Positions 36,081 to 49,700 of a stretch of 64,000 nucleotides of DNA are shown one piece after another. The notes beneath the pieces are model-generated. The model did no database searches. It was not told the origin of the DNA and saw only the letters and a program-made list of their open reading frames with translations. The position numbers and the translations under genes were made by a program. Each line of letters starts with the position of its first letter. Position 1 is the first letter of the stretch. The DNA comes from Todiramphus chloris collaris. Lineage: Eukaryota; Chordata; Aves; Coraciiformes; Alcedinidae. The stretch covers positions 13,298,023 to 13,362,022 of the forward strand of contig JANVCC010000040.1 of NCBI GenBank assembly GCA_025345505.1. Reading direction: 5' to 3'.

Positions 36081-38803
36081 GCTGAAATCAAATGTAAAGA
36101 GAATGAAGTTGGTATATAAGCCAGCACACTTTTTAAGTCAAAATTTTACCTGCTCCGTGTGTGTAACTGTGTGTGCGTGCACATACACCCATATTCAATT
36201 CCTGAGCATACAACATTTCGTAAGTAATCATGGAAGAAGTCCCCTGCCACCCTTTCAAGAAAAAGTTTCTCATTCTTCAAATCAAAACGTGCCAAGCAGA
36301 ATCCTAGCTCCCATATTGAATATAACATGACAATTAGGATCTTATTCTCTTAGACATCATATTATGCAGGAGAATAGTACCTATCAAATCGCACCTTCTC
36401 CTAATTATTAAGATGGAATGGTTATTAACTCCACTCTTGGTATGAGAGTACACACAGTGTACCTATAAATTATTACTAAATAGAAGACATAATTAGTCCA
36501 TAAACCAAGCTGCTATTAAGAGATCAGTACTCAAAGTCTTTTTCAAAGATGAGTGGAAGGTATGTCTAAAATTCTAATTTAGAATTATTTTAGTGAGCAT
36601 GTAAGAAATGGACACCAGCTATAAAGTCCCTAGCCTGCACTGAAGAAGAAAACATCCAGAATTCGCCTCTGAAGAAGTACAGGTATATAGAGTACAAAAG
36701 CACAGATCAAAACAAGGCGTTGAGCTGGCTCCCATCACTGCTAGACACTTCCTTCTCCAGCTATTTTATTTGAAATACCACCTTTCTGCATCAGTGTGAT
36801 ACTGTAATTGAAACCAAAAAAAGAATTCTGATTATAAGAAAAGTAATAAACGTTTTTGGAAGATACACATCATACAGAGAAGAGAAACAGAAAGGCAGTT
36901 GTTAAACTACCAATTCCAAACCAACATTTTGCAAACCCTGTTCCTTTTTATCTTTCTTCATCTAAAAGTAAGGAAACACTTAAAAGTCCTTGGAAAAGCC
37001 TCCATGTGTGAAAGGAAATATATCTGCAATAATAGCACTAAATTTACTTGATCCTTCATGGAAAATTTTCCAGTAACATAGGAAATACTTTCTCCATAGT
37101 AGTGTATATACAGTTATAATTCCTTCTAAAAGAAAATCGAGGGTAACACCTATACTCCATGTCTCTCCCCTACATATCTTCAAAGGATGCACCAACAAAC
37201 TATTGGAACTTGGCAATTTTGGACTCCTTACTCATGTTTAAGTCCAGATGTACTTAAAAGAAGTCAAGAACAATTTCTAATAAAAATGTTCTCAGGGTTT
37301 AACCTTTCCTAAATTGCAAGATCTACTACTGTGGTTTGTTTTGGTTTGTTTATTTTTAATTACCTCATTATTTCTGGAATACTGGGAAAACAAATTAAAT
37401 CCTAACAACAACAACTGCTCATGAGACTAGGAATAAAATGCCTTTGAAATATTTAACATATTTACATGCATGGAAAAGAGGGACTCAACTCTGAAGAGAC
37501 ATGGATTAAATACAGTTGCTTTGTCTGTCTGAATAAAAGAAGTACTCATAATCAAAATTAAAGGAGGTTACCAACTGGTCAAAAGTGAAATTTATTAAAA
37601 TACTTCAACCTTCAACTGGAAATTTAGCTGTGCTGATATGAGCTTCACCACAGTAGATTTTCAGAAGCGAGTCACTTACTTATGACACACATATGGATCA
37701 GATCTGACACTTGGTCTGCCTGTCTGAACAACACGGTCTGCCTCTATCTCTCCAGCAGAATGCCAGGAAACTCCTTTATTGTCACAATTGTACAGAAACA
37801 GGGCCTTGCACTATCCCAGATGGGTTCTTTTCTGGACTTGCAGCATAAACTCTTATCTCTAGTACAGTGCCACATTACTCCTACCACGTAACAAGAGGAG
37901 TAGATAACAATGCAACATAGAAAAGGGTAAAAACATCCCTGCAAACATTTCCTGAGTAGCAAGAGCCAAGGACTGTAATGCCACATACTCCCTTCATTTG
38001 CAGCAATGTTATTACAAGAAAAATAAGAAATGACCAAAAATGTTTTTAGTGTAAAAAGTGCATTTTCATACTGAATGTGATGTATTTGTCTCAGCATAAG
38101 CCTTGGTGATGTTTAAAAGATTACTTTTGATATAGTCACTATGTGAATCTTTTAACATTCTTTTAAATTTTAGGAAGTTTGTGGAAAAAAAATTCGCAGT
38201 ATTATCCTTCTGTGTGAAGACTGACACTTCGTTGCAGTTTCCAGCCGTGACAGTTTGCCACTTGGAAGCTATGGAAAGCATGGCTAGTCATTCAGTGCTT
38301 TATTCTTGACAGCTTAGTTAATACTGAATTCCAAAGGAAAAGCCAAACATTTGTTATTGATTAAAAACCAGCATGTGAAAATTGGAATTCAGGTCATGGA
38401 CTGGCACATTTGCTAAATAGTAAATCTATGACTGACTGAAATATTTTACTTGAATTGGAATTAAAAATCTAATTTCCTTCTTGACTTTTATCTGTGTAAA
38501 TAAACCAAGACCCTATTTTGTATAGTAATTACAGCGGACAGAGAAACAAAGGGGTAACCTTTACCATTTTCCTTCTCTCTCCCCATTTCTTAGAGGCAAA
38601 ACTGTAAAGAGCAAGTCCAATGGGATTTTTATAATGAGGAGCAGAGCAAGAAATAGTTAATAGCTTGGATTTAGCAATGACTCAGCAATAATTTAGGAAT
38701 AAATTTGGAGATACATATACATACACACACACATCCCTATTCCCACATATGCCATGAAAAGTAAAATTGATAGTATTGTTCATTTAAGATAACAATACTT
38801 TAT
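36081..38803. other. Non-coding stretch, nothing recognised
   Basis: AT-rich sequence with a GT/TG-rich stretch at about 36158-36182 and a T/G-only run at 37330-37351. Open frames up to 117 codons (37744-38097, minus strand) have no recognisable domain. Confidence 0.6.
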
Positions 38804-38843
38804 CTTTTTTGATGAAAAAAAGATTCTTTTTTGATGAAAAAAA
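38804..38843. repeat. 22-bp tandem duplication, about 1.8 units
   Basis: CTTTTTTGATGAAAAAA occurs at 38804 and again at 38826, separated by AGATT, giving a 22-bp period. It lies just before the old CR1 fragment. Confidence 0.85.
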
Positions 38844-38865
38844 TGCAATTCATCGAGTCTTCTAA

Positions 38866-39412
38866 TACAGGGCAGGAAGGTACCTCAGAACCTTAGGTGG
38901 TCACAAAATCCATCTCCCTCAAGAAGACAGGATACGCTAAACCAAAATGATTTCTGACAGCTGTTTCCTTAATCTGTTCTTGAAAAATCTCTGGTGTGTG
39001 GAAAAGCCAGCAGCCTCCCAGGGTGACACAGCCAAGTGCTTAACTATTGTTACAGTTAGAAAAGTGGGTTTGGTTGCTTTTCTGTCTTGATGTCCAATCT
39101 AAAGCTCCCTCAGTGAGAAAGAATCACATTACTTACTGTCCTATCCCCTATCCTGATCTGCAATGGACATGGAGAAGAGTTTATTACCTTCCTGTTCATG
39201 ATAACCTTTATTCCTTTTACAAGTGGTATCCTCTCTCATGTCAGTTGTATTTTCCTGCCTAAACAAGCCCAGTTCTGTCAGTCTTTCTGAGAGATCATAT
39301 TTTCTCTGATCATATCTGTTTCTATCCTCTGGACTGCCTCTGCTCACTCTGCACCTATCCTTGTGTGTTTAAAATCAGACACGCTGCTACAGCCAAGAGT
39401 CTGCCAGTATTA
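38866..39412 (-). mobile_element. Ancient, strongly diverged CR1 LINE fragment
   Basis: On the plus strand the segment follows the order of a reversed CR1 3' region. It begins with a CAGGGCAGGAAGGTACCTC-like match to the 3' untranslated end, continues with a stretch like the TTCCTGATGTCCAACCTAAA region near 39070-39110, then AAACAAGCCCAGTTCTGTCA (39259-39278), then CCTCTGGACTGCC (39336-39348). The last two correspond on the minus strand to the CR1 peptide block ERLTELGLF, which is visible in the frame at 39141-39347. Weaker similarity continues to about 39410. Many substitutions and indels indicate great age, possibly predating modern birds. Boundaries are approximate. Confidence 0.65.
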
Positions 39413-41129
39413 TGATGACTATCGTTAGCAAATCCTGCACATTTGCAATAAACAGACAACAGTATTGACAAAAATCCTTGGTCATTAAGAACCTAAGGCA
39501 CATTTTTAACCCACAGTGCACATATATCCAAATGATGCAATTGTAAAAATAGCATGCCAACTTTTGAAGCACATCAAGGAGACCTTACAGCTTCTATCTA
39601 TGTCAGGGATTTAGTGTAATAAAAACTTCAGTTAAACACTGTAAAATGAGACAACTGAACCAGTCGTGACAATAACCACAGCAATGAGGGAAGGAAGGAA
39701 GAGCTGAATGCTAAACCTCTGGCACGCTGCTGGGTTAGGGCCAGCTATGACAGAACGAGTGATGTAACTGCCCCTTCACACTGCAGTAATGAATCCTCCA
39801 AGCTAAGTGACCAGCCTTCAAACTTGTCACGTTTCAGTATTAAGAAAGTTATCTGAGCAGCTCCCTACAATGTTGAACTGCTTCATGCTGCTCCGAGGGG
39901 CACAAACATCATTTCACAGGCACATCTCTGTTCTTCAGCATATTTCTGACTAAAACCCAGGAGAAAGAGAACTAGAGCATTTGGATATTCGTAAGAAAAA
40001 ATCTAATTGTGTTAAACAAAAATACATTAAAGAAACCAGAAAATATTTTTGTGCTTACTTATACATAGCTTTTCCAGTTTTCATTACTTAAAAATCCATT
40101 CTAATGCATGACTTCTCATCCCTGTCTCAGCCATGAACTATTACTAAACAATTACTAAGTAATCACTAAGTATTACTACTGTTACTAAGTTTCCACAAAT
40201 AGTGTAGTAGACTGTCTTGATGAAGTGTTGACATACGTATTTTAGGATTGCAATTACAAAAGTGCATGTCTATGTTCCTTATGTGCCTGGAAACACAAAA
40301 CTAACACATGCATAGAGGCCTAGTTAATCATCTTAACACTTGGTTCAGCCTCAATTTAATTCAGGTGACAGGGAATAGATTTTGGTTCATGGGACAACGT
40401 TCTAAAATTGCATAGTTATTAGGATAATACATAGTTAACATACAGTTATTAAGACATCATGATACTAAAATTCCTTTTACTCTGTTTCATAGCACTACAT
40501 TTACTGTAATTAGATGAGCTGAGCAAATTTCTCTCTTGCTCTATTCAGTCACAGTTGTTCACAGATACAAGAAAACATTCTGTATAAAGAAAAACCAGCA
40601 CATTAAAATTCTAATTTCAAAAATTTAAAGAATGCATGGGTAAATTAATGCCAAACAGAAAGAAAATATTTTTTTTCCTGCCTCGAAAAATGTGTAGACT
40701 TTCTTTCACCACATTTGAAATAAGGTACTTTCACTGCAGTATGAGAAAGCTGCACCATGGAACTGACTGAAATAGCTCATAAGTCACAGATAATTAAAAA
40801 AATGAATAAATAAAACCTGTTGTTCAACTGAAAGGCATTTTTAAAGACATTAAAATTATTGAAATGATTGCATCTGAAAGGGTTGTTTGGTTTAGATTTT
40901 TTTTCATATTTGGGAAAAAAGGTCAACAAAACCTCCAGTCCTGATTACTATAGAGTACATGGTCCTGAACTCCATCTCTATTGCTGCTGGCATCATAGGA
41001 ACCCATAGCTTAGTTTAGCATAGGACAAGGAGCTTCACTGAATGCTCAGAAGGAATGAGGACATCACATTACTCTGTCTGAAACTAACTACTAAAGTGGC
41101 AGTCTACTCCACACACCTTTGTTAGAGAT
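39413..41129. other. Non-coding stretch with degenerate TTACTAA array
   Basis: AT-rich sequence. At 40138-40190 the word TTACTAA and near variants recur about five times, probably a decayed tandem repeat. A related CATAGTTATTA/CATAGTTAA pattern occurs at about 40411-40455. No gene or mobile element was recognised. Confidence 0.55.
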
Positions 41130-41592
41130 ACAAAGATGCTGAAGGGACTGGAACATCTCTCTGCTGAGGAAAGGCTGAGGGCCCTGGGGCTGTTCACCCT
41201 GGAGAAGAGCAGCCTGAGAGGGGATCTTATGAATAGTTACAAATATCTGAAGAGGGGTGTATGACGGCTGTATGTCTTTCAGTTGAACAACAAGTAGAAG
41301 GGGCCAGTCTCTTTTCAATGCTGCTCTGGGATAGGACAAGAGGCACCGGTAGCAAGGGGAAACACAGGAAGTGCCACCTCAACATGAGGAAAAACTTCTT
41401 CCGTGTGAGAGTGCCAGAGCCTGGCCCAGGCTGCCCAGAGAGGCTGTGGAGTCTCCTTCTCTGGAGACTTTCCAGCCCCACCTGGATCTGTTCCTGTGTG
41501 TGCTTCCCTGGGTGACCCTGCTCTGGCAGCAGGGTTGGACTCGATGAGCTCCAGAGGTCCCTTCCAATCCCTGCTATTCCATGTTTCTATGA
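41130..41592 (+). mobile_element. CR1 LINE, 5'-truncated 3' fragment
   Basis: About 460 bp of CR1 on the plus strand. The first part translates as LKGLEHLSAEERLRALGLF and continues to YLKRG. This is homologous to the [18 protein letters not shown]...YLKGG block of the copy at 6202-6830. A later frame gives DRTRGTGSKGKHRKCHLN and MRKNFFRVRV, the ORF2 C-terminus of CR1. Between them, at about 41265-41295, are roughly 20 extra bases compared with the usual CR1 sequence, breaking the frame. The 3' end reads CTGGCAGCAGGGTTGGACTC, CCAGAGGTCCCTTCC and a final TTTCTATGA octamer. The RT core and endonuclease are absent through 5' truncation. Confidence 0.95.
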
Positions 41593-44500
41593 CACCTGCA
41601 CTCCCCTTCACCCACCTATTTAAAACTACCAAGCCATTCATGAAACGTTCATTTGCTACATTCACAGATGAATGTACCTTAGAATACAAATCTGAGGGCA
41701 TGGCCTTTTAACACAGTGAACAATTACATCCAAATCCAACCCAAACCAGTCATGGAAACCTAGGAAGGTATGAAAACCAGTGATACTGCTGTAATGTCTC
41801 CTTTTACTGTTCTCACGTAGGATGCGTAATGGGGCTCCAAACGGTGAGAATCGTGAGCGTGCGCTCACAACAGCTCTACAGCCCGAGTGCAGAATTCTGC
41901 CAACTTCTAATGGACCTGACTTTCAAATAGCAAACATAAAGTTAATACAGTACTTTTCTCAGAATTCTACACAACTACATTGCAGTAATTATTCCTGTGG
42001 TGCTCAGTGTTACTAAAATTAAACCTGTAAAATAAGGGTCTGCATATCAAATGAGATCCTGTTCGTTCAGAAATATTACTACCTTGCTCTGGTGTTCCTC
42101 CATCTACATACTTCAACTAGTCCTAAATGCAGGAGAACTATTTAGTCATTTTTAACAAGTCAAAAGGTGAAACAGGTTGTGGATAGGAACACAGGGAAAC
42201 CTCACAGTTTTGGGGAGATATTTGTATATTCATCCATTATGCTGAATTTCTCCAGAGAGCATGCATCCTAAAGGATGCCAAAATGTTTTTTACTGAAACA
42301 GGGAATGATTGAAGGGAGGGAGAGCAGGAACACATGCTGGTTTTCAGATTACCTGACAAGCTAAGTGGAACTATTATCTGATCCTAGACAATAGTAAAGG
42401 ACTCTTGATTATCTCCAATGACATGCAAAATTTAGGAAAAACTGTGCAACTCCTCTGACATCTAAACACCTAACTCCACTTTGGTTTGGGATCTATCTGC
42501 AGCTAGTGGCTTAAGCTACTGTAATAAAGTGTTCTTCTTCTCCAATGCGTAACACAGTGAATTTCTGTACCACACCCCTGAAAAGCATTCTTTTCCCCTT
42601 AGCAGAATGAACGCCAATACACTGAGACAAAGACCCAGGGTCTCCTCACTCTGTCTTCTGTAATGTCCTCACTGATTCTTTTCACAGATTTAGCTATTAT
42701 CTCAGCATGCTGCCACCATCTGAAAAGATGGATGAGTAGCTTCCAGTGTAGCTGCCACAGATGTCCCACTCCATAGATCACCCAGTAAGTTGAGCTGAAG
42801 CATCATGTAGTCTGGACTCAACGTTTCATATTAGATGTCATCCCCCATTGCCTGGGGCCTGTGAAACCAGGCTGGCTCCCGCAGCAGAAAGCTATGTCAG
42901 AATAATAATCAGGTTGTGTTATTAGTCATGACTGGGGCAGTTAAAACTTATAGGAGTAGTTTACAAAACTCCTAATGAGCTCTTTGCTGTCTTATGAAAG
43001 AGAAGAGACCGCTGACTTCAAGAATCCCCCCAGTACTAGACACGTGGCTGACAATTGCTACATGGCAGAAGAGTGGCTTCTGTTCCATGTAGTTTTTACA
43101 AGTACACATCAGACCTGTACAATAATCAAAAGTCCGCCATCCAAACTCTAAATGAAATGACAGGTAGAGGGAATATCTGAAACGACACGTGCAGGCAAGT
43201 CTTCCTAACAGCTATTCTGACGTGACAGAATAGTTAGGAATCTGCAGAGTCCTATTCCGGAGGGGTTTCGTGAAGAGAACCTTCCCCGTTAGCTTGCAAA
43301 TTCAAACCTGACCAACATCAGCCTCTGAGAGGAAAGACCATCTTTCCTTTTTTCCTTTTATTGGCTTATTTATCCCCTCTCCCCAGCACCAGAATAACTA
43401 CACACCCCTTCAGAGGAACTGAATAACTTGTTCTGTACACCGTATGGGTTGGAAATGTTCAGTGCAAATGTTCTATTTGGCTTTTCTGATCATTACAATC
43501 TGAGGAATTCCTGATAAAAAGTTGTGCAGATGAGATTAAGAGTGAAAGACTACAGGGGTTTTTATAAAGTGCCACCATAAGAAGCTACTTTATTATTTTG
43601 TAATCTACATGATTTGATAAAGCGTCCCATCATATAGCTGCAAGAGTCACAGTCCAAAGTTTAATTCCATCTTAGGTGCATTGACTCTTCTGTGTAACAA
43701 GCACTAACTGATGTCAGGAGACCCACAGGATAGTAAACCAGCTCTGTTAATTATATTATCAGCTGTTATGACATTCTCAGAACCAAAGAATTGACAAAAC
43801 AATGGAGATTTCATAGTCTCTCTAGATTTATCCTGAGAACAATCAATTAGAAATCTTGGAACTGCTATTGATATGTGCTTTAGATGAAAACCACGAGGAG
43901 CTTGTGACAAGGGAAATGTTACTTGTATTAGAAATTCAAGGATATTCAAGGAAATTCAGCTGCAGCTAGAAAGACTGACAGTATTACTGAAGTTTTCCTT
44001 TACAGCCAAGAGTGAGAACGAAAGGAGAAAGAACTGAACCACATTACAAATTGACACGTCTGTCATCCACTAGTTGGATGGTGTCACTTATTCTAATGAG
44101 ATCTATGCTCAATACGTGAAGATATATGAATAGATGTATCAAAGGGATTTAGATGCCTAAATGCCTCTAGTGATGTCTGTCATTAGCACCTGACTTAGAC
44201 TTACACAAATACATCTTACTTAACCAAACTTAATAGGTTCTTACCCTCTAAAGTATGACACCCCTTTTTACTTTTAAATTAGATACTTTTACATTTTACA
44301 TTTCTTATTAAGAAGGTTAAGAATGAAGATTAAAGGAAAATGAAGACATGACAGTTTATGTATATATAGATAAAAAAATCAGTTTCCACTTTCAACAAAT
44401 GCATGATGCAAAATCTTTCACATATTTCTCATTATCCCTGTGAAAGATAAACCCTGTGTCTATAATTTACAGTACAAACCAAGGTCAATACAGGAATTTT

Positions 44501-46734
44501 GAGTTTCTTCCCCTCGTGTATTATTTGGGGTGACACATACCTCAGTTACAACACTCATCCCTCCTTGTGTCTCCCACTCCAGCCCGGCATGATCTTGAAC
44601 AAACTCTTTTAGCTGTCAGTATTAAGAAAAGCAGTAGTGGGCTGGGAGGTTGGTCCTTAGCATGAAGGACGTGTTCAATTGCTGCAGGAGAAAATCCTAC
44701 CAGCAGTCTGAAACAGCCCAATAGACTCAACATGTCATTAACCTTAGAGCCATTAATACTTTCTCCCTTTATGATTTTTCTAAATTACTGATGAATGATA
44801 ATGCTGGATTATTGAAAAACATGTCTTGAAAAGGGAAAAAAAAAAAAAAAATCACCCTAAGGGAAAGCCTGCTTTTGAATTAAAAGCAACCAAATATTGG
44901 TATGTGGGCCATGGAACATTTATTTCAGAGGTATTTTTGGTTTATAGTTCTACTTTGATTGGTTTTGGTTGATGGGATTACAGGGAGGGAAAATTGCTTT
45001 GCTGCCTTTTCAAAGACATGTTAGTGGTCGTGCGAAGTCTTCCCTGTCCTTTGAACTCCTCTGCAAGTGCTGTCAAGTCCAAGTTTACGCTCATTCATAA
45101 AATGTGCAACAGTTGAGCTGCTTGACAGCCTCACGAACGCAGGCAGCAGTGGGACAGCTGGCAGGATGTGTCTTGGAACCAACGCGAAGAGCGATGGCAG
45201 TCAGGGGAGCTATAAGAGGCTACTGGGGAGAGCACTGGAAGGTGCCAGGTGGTGTGCTGGGGAGCAAGGAGCACAGCTATACCTATGTACAGGATCTTGG
45301 GATATTCTGACTGTGTGAACTACATTTTTTAAAATCAAACTTACTGAGAGAGGTGGAAAGAAGCATATGTAATGGAAGTCAGAAATAAGCCTCAGATACG
45401 AGAGGAAAATGTTTTGTTTGCTATATTTTTTTCACTTAAAATGTTATTGCATACATTATACAGCTTCCTTGATTTAATTGCATGTTATCTAGAGAATTTC
45501 ATTAGGCATTATAGCAGATTTACTTGTTTATTTACACCTCCAGCCATATATAAAAAATAGTTTCCACTGGAATACCCGAGTATTGCCTAAGTAGTCAGTT
45601 GGGACCTTCCTATTAACCAATGTTCTCAGAAGCCTAAGGTCCTAATGTACTACGCCTCTACCACACAGAATCCATGGGTAAGGCAGTGAATGTTCAGAAT
45701 TTTTTTAATACAGACATCAGGTATGTTCTACGAGGGAGCTTTCTCTCTGCAGTGCTATTTTCTTGCAAATGATGATAATCTGAGCTGATTCCACCTTCGG
45801 CACATGTTTTACAGAGCTCTCTTGGGCTCGCACAGGCGAGCAAAGCACTGGCACTTGGTTGCAGCCAGTGTCATTGCACTGCTCCTGCTCACTCCTGACT
45901 GGCAGGTGAATGAAGTTCTAAGTTTTCCAGAGCAGAAGAGAAGGACAGGTCTTAGAAATCCTGGTGCCACGAGTGAGATTAGATTATGGTGCTTAGGAAG
46001 AAGTCAAAGTTGGGGATGAATTTTACCAATAGCCTCACAAACAAAGTAAAAGTAAAAATTTCAAATCAGTTGTTCTCCTGATACTGGAAAGAGAGATAAT
46101 ATAAAATAAGAGCATAAGAAATCTGAGTCCCAAGAACATGCTCCTACATCACCATGAAGAGTACAAACATCACTATATCAGAGTAGCCCACCGATCCCTT
46201 GAGACCCATCTCAGTAAACAGACTGCTACCTGTTGTCTTGTGTGGGGACGACATCTCCACCAACGCCCCAAGCCAGTTATGCTACTGTGTAGTTAAGTGG
46301 GGAATGCTTTCCTTAGTCCTTTTGTGCTTGGTGAAGCCTCTGAACCATGAAATTTTATTACTGTTATTTTAGTAAGAACTGTGAGTATCCTGAAATGATC
46401 CAGGCTTTTTAAAATTCCGGTTGCGACTTATTCCCCTTGGCGTGAATCCAACATGTTTAAATAAAATGTACAGAGAAGTATTTCCTCTTAGACTCTTTAT
46501 AATTTTCCTTCTATTATTTCTAAGGATAACTTGTCCTTGTTCTCGAAAAAAAATGGGCTCATCACAAGGGACCCCAAAATTAACAGTGAATTTAAACTGA
46601 AGTATTCCCCAAGAGAAACATCCTGTTCCTAGTTTTGCCATCTGTTTTGTTTCTATGTGATGCTCAAAGATAAAGAATCTATTAAGCAGAGCATATATTT
46701 AATATTTCTTATGATATGAGATATAAAGCTTTAC
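41593..46734. other. Non-coding stretch, no gene recognised
   Basis: AT-rich sequence with a 16-nt A run at 44836-44851 and a mildly GC-richer patch at about 45100-45300 that contains overlapping frames of 68 and 83 codons without a domain. No RNA gene or repeat family was recognised. Confidence 0.55.
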
Positions 46735-49700
46735 CAAAATGCATCTTGAAAAAGCTGCAATAGGAGAATGTAGTTTGAAGCCTAAAGCAAAGAAAGTGTT
46801 AATTAACACACATAATAGAAATGGTAATAAAATGACAGTGCAGAAGAAGATGAGAGGAAATTCAGTAGTTCCCACTTTGCTACGTCCCAGCTCTCCATAT
46901 CAGCAACTGAAGGGCGTGAAAGAAAGTAAAAAAAGATTGTGCCCTACTGTGCTAGAAAAACAAGAAGTTGCCTACAGCAGCTTCTCTGAGCTGGTCTTGT
47001 ATTTAACCCTCAGCTGGTTTACCAGTCGTGGCTAATGGTCAGATCAGGAAAGCTGGAACTCAGCACAGAGCCAGCCAAAGGGGAAGCTGCAGAAGGTAAT
47101 TAGCCCATCTTGCAATTTAGCTGGGATTTTATAGCAACAAACACGATTGGTATGACTTCCTCTAATCTTAATGCTGCCGTTTCTTCTTTGACTTTTGTAC
47201 CTGTATTCCATCATGTAAATTTGTGTTGTAAGTAACTGCATTTTTTACTGTTAGAGCTTGTCCTGTGATAAGCCTGAACACGCTGACACACCAAGAAGAA
47301 TACAAGGACCCTCAAAGGATGAGAATCAGCCCATTGTCCAGCACCAAGTGCAGAACTCCTCAGTATCCTGAAAGGCTTTAGGGTTCACTCATGTCCTGTC
47401 CATCAAATGCACACTAAGAAATGTTTCTCCAATACATATTTTTTCATATATAAACATATACATATATATGAAGAAAAGATAACTAGCAACAATTCTTTAG
47501 GATTTCTTAGTGCTATATTTAGTGCTGTGAAATGACTAATAATTTTGAGGAGCTGGTAAGGAGCCATGATCCTGTATCAGAGAGTGAATTTCCTTTTGAA
47601 GATGGGATTTATCTGTCTTCTGTTTTCTTCTGCATGTTGAAGTTCCAACCCAGCCAAGTGTTACAAACAACAAAGATGTTCCAAAATACCAGTGGCAAAA
47701 AATTGCCGTGGAAAATAAATTTCAACCCCTTCCCTTACTAAGCCAGGACTTGGACATCTGTGGAAACGAAGAGGGAGTGGGAAGGTGCATGTGAGAGAAA
47801 GGCAAACTGCGTGGGTGACAGAAGATTTGTGTTCCAAAGGAGACTTTATGGACCATATTCTCTGGAGAAAAGAAAAACTCATGAACTCCTTAGAATTCAG
47901 CTCCTACAAGCCTCATGAATGGCATGGTCCGAAAAGTAAGCAAAAATTGTTGCTATGTTAGATCTGTTTTTCAGATAATTGAGATTAAATGGAATACTTT
48001 TCCCCCTGTATTTTAGGTTCCTCAATTAGGTAGTTTTTCCTTATTTCCAACTGTGTATTTATCAAATTCAGCAAAGAAGGACCGTCCTTTATGTAGATGA
48101 AGAGCTGCCTACATGTGCTCAGCTAAATCGTAAGGATTTTCAAGGTGGAGATGGAAGCTAAAAAGTTTTGTTTCACTTGGAAAGTAGAAAGAAAGAAAAT
48201 GCAACTGAAGAACATGTGTTCCCTGAACACCCAAAGGGGTTCCAGACATCTCATCAGGCAGACGGTGAGTCTTTGGAAGTGTTACCTGGATGGCAGTGAT
48301 TTTGGTCATCCAGATCACACATTTATTCTCCTAAATAAATTCTCTACCTTAACAGATGGGCTGTAATTTTGCTCAGTCTTCTTCAAGTCTCATACCTCAC
48401 TTCTCGAGTCAGGGTGGTGCTACATTGTCTGCTCAAACTCTATTCTGGCTGAATCCCACCCCCGAAAGAAGTGCCTGATAGAGCTCCTCCCAAATTACCT
48501 GTGAAGACCACTACAACAAATACACCAAGTACTTGATGATGAGGTCTTTTTTCCTATACCACAAAGACTTGTGACTTCAGAGGAATGGAAGTAACCACAA
48601 CTGAATCCAGCAGATTGAAATCCCGGATTTAATGGAACTAGAGAGAGTTTGCAGGAAAACGTTAGATGGGTTAGAAATTGTGACAAAATTTGTTGGGTAA
48701 TGCGGACAAAACCAAGATTATGATCAGTTCTAGTCTAACGTGATGCTAAAGTGCTATGCAGAAAATTATCCTTGTCAAGAGAGACTTTTTAGTGAAAATA
48801 TTTGTGAATGAGTCTTCCTGGGAAAAAGAAAGCTTTACTTTTTTTAATGAGAAACCAGTAATTTCTTCTATTTGCAAAGGATTCTACAAACCACTTCAGC
48901 TTGTTCCTACACTTTTTCTAAGCACATCCTAAGAAAACAGAGAGCAACACAATTGTTTCTGCAACCGTCTGCAAAAAGAGGAAAGGCAGAAAAGAGCACA
49001 GAGCATCACTGGGGACCACTGGGGCAAAGGTGCCTCTGAGACAGACGTGGTTTCGAGTAGCAAAGTTAGCAAGTGCTTGATTTCTGTTACCAGGAGGGCC
49101 TGAATGCTGGCTGTTGGGCTTAAGCATCAGAGGAACAATCAGTAAAGGGCTTGTACCTGAAATTTCTGCAAATTCAACAAGCCCACAAACAGAGCTCTAA
49201 GCAGCATTCACGTTGCAGCAACTCTCCCATGGCAAATCACTTGGATAGCACCAGCACTTTCTCATTGCTTTAGCTGCCTTGTATTTCAACACCTCTCCCT
49301 TACCAGGGCTTGAAACTAAAACTAAGGCGAGTATCCCGTTTTTCCTTAGCTTATGTTTCTGAGCAAAAGAAGTGGGTAACCACACCAGGGAAACTGCTGT
49401 GATTTCTCCTTTTAGAGAGAGACTCCCCAGTGCCATTTCCATGTGCAACTTTTCACACAGTGAGTAACAGGAGAGGCAGACTGATTTTCACAGTTTCTTT
49501 GAGGTGGGATAGTACGTTCTTACCAAGCTGAATTTGAGTTCACTCCTTTGCAGAACATCTAGATGGATGGAAAGGAAAAGAGAAATTGAGACAATAATCT
49601 TTTCCATGACAGTGCCGTGCCTGGGAAGGTCACATAGGATCTTTTCCCTAATTTGCTCTTCTCCTTCTTTGACACCCAGACTAAAAGCAGAAATACAAAA

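Noticed and set aside
41227-41701. Minus-strand frames of 62-128 codons
   Set aside because: They are antisense to the CR1 fragment at 41130-41592. Only the plus strand shows CR1 peptides.
44836-44851. A run considered as the tail of a processed pseudogene
   Set aside because: No polyadenylation signal, open frame or recognisable gene sequence lies upstream on the plus strand.
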